From the NCBI GenBank assembly GCA_905221605.1, contig CAJNDS010002486.1, positions 294,954-358,953 on the forward strand: DNA of 64,000 nt. The letters are read 5' to 3'. Each line of letters begins with the position of its first letter. Position 1 is the stretch's first letter. Below, in pieces: positions 20,431 to 31,043 of this stretch. The position numbers and the translations under genes were made by a program. Source of the stretch: Symbiodinium natans (taxonomy: Eukaryota; Sar; Dinophyceae; Suessiales; Symbiodiniaceae). The notes beneath the pieces are model-generated. The model had not been told where the DNA came from, ran no database searches, and saw only the letters and a list, made by a program, of their open reading frames with translations.

Positions 20431-22440
20431 TTGATGCAGACGCCCACTCAAAAAGTCCAACTTGGTCCAGCGGCTGTGTCTGCGGCTCTGCGCGGCGCCA
20501 AGAGGGGCGGCGCTGCGGGCCTCTCCGGCATGCGGGCGGAGCATCTCAGGCTCCTGCTCCTGGACGTCAGCGCGCTCGAACTTTTGGCTCACGCGGCCAC
20601 CCAACTCGCCAATGCCCAGATCCCTGCTGCCATCGTCCCCGGCCTGGCACTGGCGCGTCTCACCGCGCTTCAAAAGCCCGGCGGCGGGGTGCGCGGGATC
20701 GCAACAGGCGACGTCTTCCGTCGGCTCGTCTCGCACGCGCTGGCTCAGGGCTGGGCCGACACATTCAACCAAGCTACACGCCCATACCAGTTCGCGCTCA
20801 AAGCTCGGGCCGGTACAGACGTACAGACGCCCTGGCGGCTCATGTGCGTGCGTCGCTCGATATGCGGCCGGATGCAGTAGTCGTGTCGCTGGACGGGCGA
20901 AATGCTTACGACAGCATGTCTTGGGCGGCTTTTTTGTCCGCGCTGAACTCCTGCGCGCCGGAGCTGGTACCTTTTGTACGCATGTGGTATGGCGACCCGT
21001 CCACGTACCTGTGGTGGGATGCGGCAGGTAATTGCCGAGAGGTTTCGCAGGGTGAGGGCTGCGAGCAGGGAGACCCGTTGGCCCCCACCCTGTACGCACG
21101 CGGACAGCATGGTGCTTTGAGCAGCGCGGCCTCGGCCCTCGCACTCGCCTTCCTCGACGACCTCTACATCGTCACCAATCGGGATCGTGCCAGTGGTCCA
21201 CCGCGTTGAGGACGAGTGCGGCATCGCGTCCAATGCAGGCAAAACCCGTGTCTACAGCCTGGCAGGGGGCCTGCCGCCGCCCGGAGTGGCCGAGCTGGGC
21301 ACGGACGTGTGGCGCGGGGACCGGCCCCTGGCGGAGTGCGGTCTGCTTGTGTTGGGCACGCCGGTCGGCCACTCGGAGTACGTGCGCGCCAGGGCAACGA
21401 CCCGAGCGCACGAAGAGCGCCACCTGCTAGAGCAGTTGCCCCGGCTCCCAGACCTCCAATGCGCTTGGCTGCTGTTGGCCATGTGCGCTTCCCCGCGCGC
21501 TACGCCCAGTTGCACGACGATGCAGTCTGGGAGACTTGGTCGCACTTCTGGGAGGCCTTCCTCCAGACGAAGCGGACGGAGCGCGCTCTCTGGCGGGGCT
21601 CCCCGCTGCGCTCGGAGGCCTGGGTTTGCAGTCGGCTGCGCGCATGGCACCGGCGGCCTTTTGGGCTGCCTGGGCTGATGCCTTGCCGGTACTCCGAGCG
21701 CGGGTGCCCGAGTTCGCCGCTTCCTGCGTGGATTACTTGGGCGGGGTGGAACCGCGCCCTGCTTACAGAGCGCGGCTGGTGCCCGCAGCCTTCTCCGGGC
21801 CGAAGGTTGGCATACATGCCCCGAATGGCGAGCTCTTGCCGAGGAAGCCCGCCCTCGCCCCCTCCCTTGCGCACGCCGGCCTGGGCGACTGGCCGCATGG
21901 TTGGCAAAGCCATGCGTCGCGTACCCGGAACCTTCACTTCCGCGACAGCGTGCTATTGCCATCCTTGCCGCCAGCCGCCTCTGCGCTTTTGCGTTCGCAG
22001 GCTGGGCCGCATGCGGGAGCCTGGCTAACAGCAGTGCCCGCTGAGCCCGCCATGACCTTGGAACCCCAAGCCATGCAGGTGGCACTGCGCCGACGCCTCC
22101 GCCTCGCACTCCCGCTCCACTCCGATCGCTGTGGGCCCTCTCCGGGGTGCGGCGCGCAAGTAGATGCTGTCGGGGACCACGCCTTGGCATGCCCCCGCAG
22201 CGGCCTCCTCGCCCGCCGTGCCAAGATAGTGGAACGGGCGTGGGTGCGGGCGGCTCGGGAAGCAGTTGGGGCAGACGGGCAAGTAGTCCCGCAGCAATGG
22301 CTGGCCCACACCACGGCCCCCCGGGTGGACCCTTCCGACAGGCGCCGCTTGGACCTGGTAATCTATGGCGCCACGCCTCTGGGCGGAGCGCTGTGCTGCG
22401 ACGCCACGCTGGTCTCCCCGCTGACGACCACAGCTTTCGA
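20431..22440 (+). pseudogene. Decayed RT retroelement copy, 5'-truncated
   Basis: It encodes, in at least three successive frames, RT motifs of the same family as the element at 23.8-28.9 kb. These are the fingers region (GAAGLSGMRAEHLRLL, about 20510), QKPGGGVRGIATGDVFRRLV, then after a frameshift near 20830 motif A (VVSLDGRNAYDSMS), motif B (GCEQGDPLAP) and motif C (AFLDDLYIV). After another frameshift near 21190 come the thumb region, then HGWQSHASRTRN, the Cys/His cluster (GCGAQVDAVGDHALACP) and RRRLDLVIYG..CCDATLVSPLT. Similarity ends abruptly at about 22430. The N-terminal half and the 3' end are missing. The high GC matches the intact copy and differs from the surroundings. Confidence 0.85.
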
Positions 22441-23755
22441 GGCCTTCCAGCCCCTGAATGCCGATGCTTTGTCGAACACTGGGGCCGCCATCTCCTTCAA
22501 GCTCCCCAATCAAACCTTGTCACCGGCAGCTCTTCGATCGGCCGTGAAACAGATTCTGGAACTGGACGAGAACGGCGAGAATTCCTGGCTCAAACTGGGG
22601 GAGTGGCAAAGGCTGCAGATTTCATTTTGCATGGGGATGAGACGTCGAGCCCCATGTTTGCAGGGGCTTGGGTCCTTCCACAGTTCGCGAGGCTTGCACC
22701 AATCGTTTTAGTTTGCTGTTTTGCACAGCACTTAATCGGAGAAAGGCCCCGATGAATCTCGCCCATTGGCCATCGCGACGCTCGAACCCAATGGAGCTGC
22801 AAAGAAAGAGTTAGAATCAGGGTTTGCTAAAGGAGGATAAGGAGAAAATTTCGGTGGATCCTTGAGAAGGCAGGTGAGCAAGTACCTACAAGGGGGACAT
22901 GTGCAAGGGGGACTCTTGTTCGAACAGCCCTCCTGCGGGCCTCTGTGAGCATTCGTCCACTGGTAGCTGCAGAAGTCATGTCCCGTGGCACCAGGAGTCG
23001 TGTTGCATACTTTCTATCTAACAACTTCGCTTGAGAAGCAAACCCACACCTTACCTAAGCCAGTTGTTTAAGCCAGTTGTTTCAATCACAGGCAGGGGGC
23101 TCTTTCGGGCATCAAGATTTCATCAGCCTCGCAATGGAAGTTGGTTCAGAAAATGATATAGTCCATGTCAGCTTTAAAACGATAATTTAGGCCAAAATCC
23201 GAGCATCACTACGATACATGCCGCATCCCAGGTACTAGTTACGCTTGCCTGGAAGCTTCGGGGCCATGACCCCCCCCCCCCCCCCCCCCCCACGTTGCAA
23301 AGTCACGCTGGCGTTCCAGGGATAACTCGTCTCTGGCATGACATCCTCGATATTCCTCGATGGATCTGGCCAAGACCTTGGATCATTGCAAGTGGGCCGC
23401 GACAGGTTTAGATGCTTCCGAGCCCGGATGCAAAAAGGCGGGATTCTGGGAAGTGCCAGCCCTGAAGTTCTGATAGTGAGCGCTGTCATGGTGGAGTGAT
23501 GCATCGTGTGCGACGTTGGACGTACAAGGACAGCAAGAAAACAAGCGTCTGAACCTGAAGTATCTTCAAAGTATCTGTTGCACCAACACCCTAGATTCCC
23601 TGCACCCTTCAATCTGGGTTGGATCTTTGAAGATCTCTTGGGCCCCTCGACCTTGAAGTCATTGATGCAAACTCCACTGCCCCCTACATCAACGGCGGAA
23701 ACCCGCACAAAGCACAGCGTCGTGTACAACCTGACCACACGGCACAAGTCTTCAT
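22441..23755. other. Stretch with no supported gene
   Basis: The open frame of the retroelement copy continues to 22711 without family similarity. A run of about 21 C lies at 23270-23291. Nothing else recognised. Confidence 0.5.
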
Positions 23756-23763
23756 TTGACTTT
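23756..23763. repeat. Target-site duplication, 3' side of retroelement
   Basis: TTGACTTT; matches 28852-28859. Its last three T overlap the T-run that is the element's A-tail. Confidence 0.75.
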
Positions 23764-23814
23764 TTTTTCTCGGACTTTTATGCCTGCTGATCCGTTCGGT
23801 CGGCTAAGCTGTTC

Positions 23815-26800
23815 CTAAACTACCCGGGCTGTAGTTATGCCCGCAGAGGCAGCCGGCTTGGGTCGGGCGGCCCAGGCTCCAGGAGGCGGTGGGGCAGGCT
23901 CGTCGGCCGCGGTGGAAGCGGACGGCCACGTACGACCCAGGGCCGTGGTGCCCACGGCCTGTTGAACGGCGACCGAGACGATGCTCCACCAACGTCTTGC
24001 CCAGCCGGATGCGGCCGCGCGGCGCACTGTTGGCGGCGCGCGGCATGCGCGAATGCGGACCATGTCGCGCATGAATCGCAGGGCCCCGCCATTCCAGCGA
24101 CCCCCGACCTCCGAGCCGAGCACGACGAGCCGCTGGGGCCCGCCGCCCGTGAGCTCCGGGTAGGCCGCCTGTTTGCGTCGTTCCGCAACGCGGAGCGCTG
24201 CCCCATCCGTGTCGGCGGCGCATGGTTGCGGTTGCCCCGTGCGCGTCAAGGGCGACACGAGGGTAGCGTCGCAGCACAGCGCGATGCCCATGGGCGTGGC
24301 CCCGTAAACCAGCATGTCCAGCCGCCTGCGGTCATCTGCCGCGACTCCTGGTGCCGAGGTGTGTCCGAACCATTGTTAGGGCACTACTTGTCCCTCGGGC
24401 CCGATTGCTTCCCGGGCGATCCGGACCCACGCTCTTTCGACCACTTTGGCGCGACGCGCCAGCAGCCCTGAGCGCGGGCATGCCAGCGCGTGGTCACCGA
24501 GCGCGTCCATGTGGCCCCCGCATCCGGGCGAGGGGCCGCACTGGCCAGCGGCAAGCTGTAACGGCAGCCGCAACCTGCGGCGCAGGGCTATCTGCATAGT
24601 CTGCGGTGGCAAGGTGGTCATTGCGTCACCGGGAATCGCCGACAGCCAAGCGCCGGCATGGGGACCAGATTGGGACCGTAGCACTGCTCGACGAGCAGGC
24701 GGCAATGACGGCAGCAGCACACGGTCGCGAAAGTACAAGTTCCGAGTGCGCGATGCATGTTGCTGCCATCCATGCGGCCAATCGCCCAGCTGTGGTTCCG
24801 CGGCTGGTTCCGGTCGCTGGTTTCCTGCTACATCCTGCCATGTGGGGCACGCCTCCCAGCCTTCCGTGAGGAGAAGCGTGCGGGCATCCGCCGCATGGCG
24901 GAGGCACGCCATTTCGGCCCCTCCCCGCTGGAGTGTTTCGACGCAGTGCGCCGCAAAAACCGGGAGCCTGGCCCCGACTGGCAAAGCGTCCGCCCAGGCT
25001 GCCCAGTAAGCCGCCGGCGCTGAGCGCGTCGCCGACTGCAGACCTAAGCCACCTAACGCTGCCGGCAGGAAAGCGGTCGCCCGCGCGAGGTGCGCATCCT
25101 CCGGTGGGGCCCCTGCCTCGCCGCCCAAGCAGTCCAGTAGCGTGTGCCAAATGGCATCGTCGTGGCCTGCGGCATACGAGGCAATTGCGGTTGGGGGCAC
25201 CGTGCGCAGCGCGTGGTTCGCGCGCGGAGACGCGCAGAGCGCGAGCAGCAACCATGAACATTGCAGGTCAGGGAGCTGGGGCAGTTGCTGCACCGCCCAG
25301 GCATGCACGAAATCCGTGTGGCCTACAGGGGAGCCCAGCACAACCATGCCTCGCTCGTGCGAGGGCCGGTCCCCCCTCCACACGTCGGGCCCAAGTTCAG
25401 CCAGGCCCGGCGGAGCAGGCCCCTCCGAGCCTCCGAGCCCTCGCGTTTTGCCAAGATTGGAGGCGATGCCACAGTGCTCCTCCACTGCCCCGGTCACCGT
25501 GTCGAGTGCCGGACGTGCTCTTGAGGCCACCGTGATGACGTAGAGGTCATCAAGGAATGCCAGCAGCTTGTCGGCTGGAAGGAGGTCGCCGGCTGCCCGT
25601 GCGAGAGCACCGTGTTGCCCCAAGGCAAATAACGCGGGGGCCAGCGGGTCGCCCTGCTCGCAGCCCTCGGCCTGGTGGACATCACGCCTGCGGCCGGCCG
25701 CGTCCCACCAGCTATAGGTGGAGGGGCGACCATAGAACATGCGCACGAAAGGCAGCAGTTCTGGCGCCACTTCCTGCAACTTGACCAGGAAAGCCGCTCG
25801 CGAGATGCTATCGTAGGCACTGCGGCCATCGAGCGAAACGACGACTACGTCCTCGCGCGAGTCCAGCGCCGCTCGGACAGTCGCAACGATGGCGTCAGTG
25901 CCCGCCCGCGACTGGAGTGCGTACTGGTACGGTCGCGTGGCGTGGTCGAGAGCGGTTCCCCACTGCTTTGCGAGAGCTCGCGCGACGAGGCGGCGGAATG
26001 CGTCGCCTGTGGCTATGCCGCGGACCCCGCCGTCAGGCTTTTGGAGAGCCGTCAATCGGGCCATGGCAACGGCGGCGGCCACTTCGGCGGGCACACGGGC
26101 CCGGGCCAATTGCGTGGCGGCGTGGGCCAGGAGCTCCTGCGCGGGGATATCCTGCAACAGCAGCTTAAGGTGCTCTGCCCGCATGCCGGACAGGCCTGGT
26201 GCGCCCCCGCGGCGCGCATCTCGCAGCGCGGACGCCACAGCTTTTGGCGTCAGGGTCACGGGCTCGGCTGGCTCGTGTGCGAGGGTGTCCGGCGGGATGG
26301 GCTGGCGTGGGACGGCAGGCCTGCGCGCTGGGTCCGTGAGGGCCGCATACGTTTGTTCTGTTCCCGGGGCCAGAGCTGGAGCTGTGAGGACTTGCCAGGC
26401 GCGCGAGACCTCGCCCATTCGTACTTTGGCGCACGCCCGCTCGCGGCGCCGGGCGTCGGCCTCCTCCGCGTTGGGCTCCGGAGCCGCGTCCGCTGCTCGG
26501 GGCAGCTGGCGCGCCTCGTGCAGCAAGCGGATCCACTCGCCCTGCTGGAATGCCGCTGCGCGACTGAGGAGCTCTTCGCGGCCGCCCGGGCCGCGCTTGA
26601 TGGCTGGCCGGGCCAGGAGCATGCGTGGCGCCAGGAGAAAAAGTTTCCACGCTCGGAGGGTCGCCCCATCTTCATCCCCAGTGGATCGCAAATGGTTCAA
26701 AGCGAGGCCAAAGCCCCGCGGACCGACGAGCGCATAAACGGGGGCACGTCCTGCAGCGTCGGGACTGGGTGGCGCAACTCCTCTTGCAAGTCGACGGCGT

Positions 26801-28305
26801 CCAGCTGCTCCCACGGGGACTCCCGCGGCAGGCCGTGCGGCGCTGGTGGGGGCGCCGGCTCCGCCGTCTACGCTCCGAGCACTCGTTTCGGGCTGGGGCA
26901 ACTCTGCGACCCCTTCCGGAGAACGCCGGCGCTGGTGTTGTCTGGCCCGCCTCCGTCCCCTGCTTCTCCGCTGTGGTCCTGGCAGTGGCGGACACTCGGG
27001 CGGCCGCTCTGTTTCCCACACCGCCCGCATGTCCGCGGCCAGGGCCTGGGTGCCCGCCGCGACCACGACCCCTCCGTACCCTTCCAACAGCGTCGCCTGC
27101 GCGGCTGCCGGCACGTACCCGTCAGCATCCGCGCAAAGGACCAGTGCAGCGGCCAGAGGGAGGGGCGCGTCCGGCAAGGAAAGGAGGGCCGAGGCGAGCG
27201 ACGCGTCGCGGCGGCTGGACACCTGCGCACCTGCTTCCGCCGCGTCAAGGTCGGCTATGGCGTGGAGCAACCGCGCCAACGCGCGCGGATGGGCCGGCTG
27301 AGTGTGCTGGAGTGTCGCCACCAGCTCAGTCCAGCGAGGGCCCGCCTGCTCATGCCTCCTCCAGGCCTCCGAGGCATCTGCGGTCAGGAAACCTGCGGCC
27401 TCGTGGAGCAGCGGTACGTACAGCCAGGACTGCCGCTCCCCTGGTGGCGCTCGGCGAGGCGGTCCCGCGGCCTGCCACGCGGGGCTAGAAGGCATGCCGA
27501 CAGTTGCCTGAACGTCATCGTGCTGCATTGGTGGGGCCGCCGGCAAAAAGTCAGGCGTAACGTCGCCAGCAGGGGTCGGGGCTGCGGCCCCATCAACGTC
27601 GGCCTCCGGGGCGGCGCGCGGGGAAGCCGCCGGAAACGCACGTGGTGATGCGAACGGCGTCGCGTCCGACAATGCGTCCTCACCCCCCGACGCTGCACCA
27701 GCGGGCACGAGGCACATCTGGGCCAGCGCATGCATCGCACGTTGCCTACGCGTCTCCACGTCAACGAGGTCTGGAGGGCCGGGATTATCGGCCTCGCCAA
27801 TCCGCCGGCCTGTGAAAGGGGTCGGCGTCCACGGGCGGGGCTCACTCCAGGCTCGAGCATGCGTGGGGTCGGAACCGCCCGTGTGCCGGCCTGAGTTGGG
27901 GACGAGCTCTACGGCCCAAGCATCGGAAGCGCATGCGGGCGACCATTGCCGTGCTTTGTGTGGCGCGCCCCGCCCCCCCGTCCGGCATGTACTGCTGTCA
28001 CGCCGACCGACACTGCCCGGCTGGTCGGACGTGGGCTGCAGAAGATGCCGCGGGGAGCGGGAGCGCGGCGGCCTGGCGTCGCGCACGAGCCCCCGGAGGT
28101 CCCGATGGCCAACGAGTAGACAAGCGCGGACCGTGCATTTTGCGCGCCGCCCTGCCCCCCCCCCATCCTCAACATGGTGGCCTGCTTGGCGGTCACCCCG
28201 AAGGACTTGGCCTGGAAGCTGATGGCGCGGAGGGGCGACGAACATCCCGCGAGGCAGAGGGGAGTGGCAGGCGGCGTGCGGAAGCCACAGGAGGCCGCGG
28301 GCCAT
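23815..28305 (-). CDS. Retroelement ORF2: reverse transcriptase with C-terminal nuclease-like domain, one internal stop
   Basis: The frame is 1496 codons, interrupted only by TAA at 24376-24378 (codon 1310), where the 20.4-22.4 kb copy has Gln. Start 28305 is the first ATG and may not be the true start. Visible in order: R-IGEADNPGPP (about 167-178); a long Ala/Pro/Arg-rich region; RT from about 685 (GAPGLSGMRAEHLK), QKPDGGVRGIATGDAFRRLV, motif A SLDGRSAYDS (about 825), motif B GCEQGDPLAPALFALG (about 885), motif C AFLDDLY (about 917), motif D ASNLGKTR; a Cys/His cluster CGPSPGCGG..DHALAC (about 1255-1275); then after the stop RRRLDMLVYG..CCDATLVSPLT and an ERRKQAAYPEL segment. The last part fits a restriction-like endonuclease (D..D..K) as in R2-type elements. 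No N-terminal AP endonuclease was seen. The copy is nearly intact, hence young, but may be disabled by the stop. Confidence 0.88.
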
Positions 28306-28753
28306 GTGGGCCGGGCAGAGTTGGGAGCGATGGAGTATGGGGCATGGTCGCTTGGTGGAGGACGCGGCAGAGCAGTTCCGTAGGCGACTGCCCTGCCGCA
28401 GCGGCCAAAGCTTCTAGCTCCTGCTCGCCCCCAGCTGCCAGGCAGTGGAGCAGCTCGGACGCCGCTACCGACCACGCCGGCGGCGGCACCTGTCGCATCT
28501 CCGACCGCCCCCACAGCAACGCCACCCCCAAGGCTCCAAGCACCAACCCGATACACAGCCAGCCCCAGCAGTGGGAGCATGGTCCCCAACCTGGCGCATA
28601 ATAGCGGGGCGCGACCGCCACGCAAGTAAGCACTGCGTGCGTCGCTGCCTCGCGGCACCCATCCGGGAACTGCATCGCGGCTGGAACCGCTTGGCGGGCT
28701 TGGTGCAGGGCCCATTGCGCGGCGGTCGTCAACACAGCCGGCCACCAGACCAT
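28193..28753 (-). CDS. Retroelement ORF1, small membrane-anchored protein candidate
   Basis: From the first ATG after the leader (28753) the frame encodes 186 residues. The N-terminal part is moderately hydrophobic (MVWWPAVLTTAAQWAL). A Cys-rich bend (GPCSHCWGW) leads into a strong transmembrane-like segment (LCIGLVLGALGVALLWG, about residues 65-82). Then comes a charged helical region (ASELLHCLAAGGEQELEALA) and a Pro/Arg-rich tail. It overlaps the ORF2 frame by about 110 nt, with ORF2 in +1 relative to it. I do not recognise a characterised family. An ORF of 328 codons in a third frame (28895-27909) covers the same DNA but begins outside the element, so I prefer this one. Confidence 0.5.
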   Translation of the reverse strand: MVWWPAVLTTAAQWALHQARQAVPAAMQFPDGCREAATHAVLTCVAVAPRYYAPGWGPCSHCWGWLCIGLVLGALGVALLWGRSEMRQVPPPAWSVAASELLHCLAAGGEQELEALAAAAGQSPTELLCRVLHQATMPHTPSLPTLPGPHGPRPPVASARRLPLPSASRDVRRPSAPSASRPSPSG

Positions 28754-28800
28754 GACACGCCGAAAGAAAAAAACGAAACGGGAGGCGGGAAACGTTTGAG

Positions 28801-28852
28801 CTTGAGCAACGCAACTTGAGCCAAAACTCCCTTGAGCCAAAATGGCTACGGT
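28801..28852 (-). other. Spliced leader plus stacked relic leaders at retroelement 5' end
   Basis: 28852-28831 read on the - strand gives the 22-nt dinoflagellate spliced leader in full (ACCGTAGCCATTTTGG.. ending ..GCTCAAG). It is followed at once by GGAGTTTTGGCTCAAG (28830-28815) and by TTGCGTTGCTCAAG (28814-28801), each ending with the leader's last 7-12 bases. Trans-splicing adds this leader to nuclear mRNAs in dinoflagellates; relic leaders in tandem are the known signature of mRNAs that were reverse-transcribed, inserted and trans-spliced again. Here they imply at least two earlier rounds. Confidence 0.92.
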
Positions 28853-28859
28853 TGACTTT
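28852..28859. repeat. Target-site duplication, 5' side of retroelement
   Basis: TTGACTTT immediately outside the spliced leader. The first T is shared with the variable first base of the leader. Confidence 0.75.
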
Positions 28860-30529
28860 CAGACCTGAACACGCCGCGGCCGCGTTGGCTGTCACAGCGG
28901 CCTACTGCACACCTGCATTGGACTTGATCCAGCTAGTTTATTGGGGGTTTGAGGGTTGAGGGCTTGGGCTTACAGTACTGACTTCGGGCTAAAGTGGTTG
29001 CAGCAAAATGCAGTGAACCCACGCCAAGTTTAAGTTCAGCCCGCGAAGCCTTCGAAATTTTCTGGCGCCATGCGTGTCGCAGTCAGCGGCAAGGCAGCTT
29101 GGGGTGGAGGAGCTGCAGACAAAATCCAGTTTTTAGGGCTCCGTAAGTAAACCTTTATTGGAGGCACCTGTCGTCCGCCGGGGGTTTGCGGATTTTGGGT
29201 TCGAGCTCCTCGCGTGGAGAATGCAAGGTGGAGAGTTGAGTCATACACGCCCAGGCATTCGAGAGTTGCAAACGGGTATCAAGCGGGATGTAGAAATCAC
29301 TTGTGATCACCGCTAGCACCCAATCATATGCAGTTGCTGTGCCTACATGTTTGCGAGACAGGCTGCGTGAGCTATTTCACAGTGAATAGGTGGCCCCCTC
29401 TGGGAGCTTTGTTTGGGTGGGCGACGGGCTCAACCGGGGCATGTGCTTAGGTGACTAATGATTGGCTAATTCTTTGCGAATACCTCGGCACGGGAAGGTG
29501 CACGATGCGAGCCTCGTTACCTGCATGCAAGATCTCGTAAGCCATGCTTCTTGCATAGCCTTACCTACATGCAAGAACTCCGACGCAGTGCCTGTAGCGT
29601 AGAATTTTCTGAGCTCAGAGGAGTGACCAAGATACCCTCAGTGCTGTTCCTGGTGCTGTGGATGTGCCACGGGGCGAAGTTTGAAGATGAGGAGAGGCTT
29701 CTGCAAGCAAACCCCAATTGTTTGCATCGTGTTTCGACTGTTTGTTGGAGATGGTTTGCCCAAGAACTCACACTTTAGCAATTTCTTGGCTGAAGTTTGA
29801 GGCTGGGCATTTGTGTTGCGCGGGTGGCTGTCGCGCTTTTGTGCGTACTTCCTTCCAAACAATAGGAAAATCAATGTAATAAGTAATTAGTAATATCACT
29901 CTGTAGTAACATCACGATATCACGTTGTTTGAAGCCCAGACCTTGTCAACCCTATTGGAGAGCGTAAACAGGAGAAGGTCCGACAGGCCTTGGCGGCCCT
30001 GGAAGAAGAGGATTCGACGCCAGGGTGGCTTGGCAGTTTGCGTGTATGCGGTTCCCCCAGGTTTCGAGATTTATGGCGTTAGCCGGCTATGTCCGGCAAG
30101 TTGCATGCGTGGGCCTGCATGCGAGGCTTCGATGCAAGAGGCACATCACACACAGAAGTGCAAAAGGGGGGCTGATGGTTCTTGAGAGGGTGTCGGGATG
30201 ATTTCAAGCAGTGGGGTGACTTCCAGTCACCAACATCATCGCCCAACCACCCTTTGCGTGATGCGGTCACTGCAGGGGCTATTATGGTTTCCTGGCCGCT
30301 TCTGAACACTTAGTTTGGCGCGCTCAACTGGGGCACGTTGTTTCTTTGGCAGGACTGTTCGACTTGGAAGCTTAACTGCGTGGGACATAGAGACTGGGGT
30401 TTTGCTAATCATCGCTATCTGCGCTCGAAGTCAAGCGAAGGGCTTCTTGTAGCTAGCAAGCGAACCCCACTAAGTGGTCATGAGTGCGCGAGAATGAGTG
30501 AAAATTTGCACTGCCAGAAGAAGTTCTAG
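28860..30529. other. Stretch with no supported gene
   Basis: No telomere-like arrays and only weak frames below 90 codons on both strands. Nothing recognised. Confidence 0.5.
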
Positions 30530-30845
30530 TTGGGCAAACCACACACGCCCAAACGCGGTCCTTCCCCGCTACCTCCGTGGCCGGAGGCACGCGAGAAGAC
30601 ATTTCCAGCGCCTTCGTCAACTGCAAAAGGAGCTGGAAAAGCTGGATGCAGACTACAACGAACCCTGGTCTAGAAAGCTTCGGCTGGGTTTGTGTACCGA
30701 GAGAATCCGAGACAGGAACCGCGCAGTCACGCGTTCCCTTGTCTGTCGACAGTACCTGCCCGAAGCCTTGAGTTGCCTCAAGTTTGAACTCCATCAGCCC
30801 AGCTGGCTGCCTCCCACCCCCATGCTTCGCGAAGCTTGGGTGTGA
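30530..30845 (+). CDS. Hypothetical ORF or exon, basic with coiled-coil-like segment
   Basis: The + frame (open from 30498, stop at 30843) has coding-like composition: basic RGRRHARRHFQRLR, a heptad-like stretch LRQLQKELEKLDADY, then WSRKLRLGLCTERIRDRNRA and a Leu/Pro-rich end. There is no ATG near the start, so it may be an internal or last exon. Family not recognised. A 168-codon frame on the opposite strand is probably its shadow. Confidence 0.35.
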
Positions 30846-30964
30846 CGTGTGGGCGGAAGAATGGGCAAGATGGCTGGTTGCGACGTAAACATCCAGCTGC
30901 GACCCGCAACAACCCCGATCCTGTCTCGCTGGCCCCCTCCGATCCACCCCGCAAGGCACCCTGA

Positions 30965-31043
30965 TGTTCCCCCCCTTAGAGTAGCAGTCCTTGGTACTCA
31001 GTACTGCAATCCTTACTAAGGACTGTGAGTATAAGGGGGTCCC
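30965..31043. mobile_element. Small inverted-repeat element (MITE-like), copy b
   Basis: GTTCCCCCCCTTAGAGTAGC AGTCCTT on the left mirrors AAGGACTGTGAGTATAAGGG GG on the right. Shorter centre than copy a. Confidence 0.75.

Larger units (their letters stand above)
23761..28851 (-). mobile_element. Near-complete non-LTR retroelement with spliced-leader 5' end, A-tail and target-site duplication
   Basis: The element is about 5.1 kb. On its sense strand it starts with the dinoflagellate spliced leader, then carries ORF1 (28753-28193), ORF2 (from about 28305 to 23815), a short 3' UTR of about 50 nt and an A-run (T-run at 23761-23768 on +). The 8-bp sequence TTGACTTT occurs immediately outside both ends (28852-28859 and 23756-23763, overlapping the T-run), as expected for a target-site duplication. 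A full-length 5' end beginning at the RNA cap site, an A-tail and TSDs are standard marks of target-primed reverse transcription of an mRNA. The sequence is much more GC-rich than its flanks. Confidence 0.9.

Noticed and set aside
19890-22440. Single retroelement with twin-priming inversion
   Set aside because: The inverted piece and the forward piece encode the same protein region, so they must be separate copies.
25675-27648. 657-codon ORF on the + strand opposite the RT element
   Set aside because: Overlaps the clear RT frame, has no motifs, and is expected by chance in very GC-rich coding DNA.
27775-27786. Canonical 2A ribosome-skipping peptide
   Set aside because: The required D-x-E spacing before NPGP is not present; kept only as a speculative finding.
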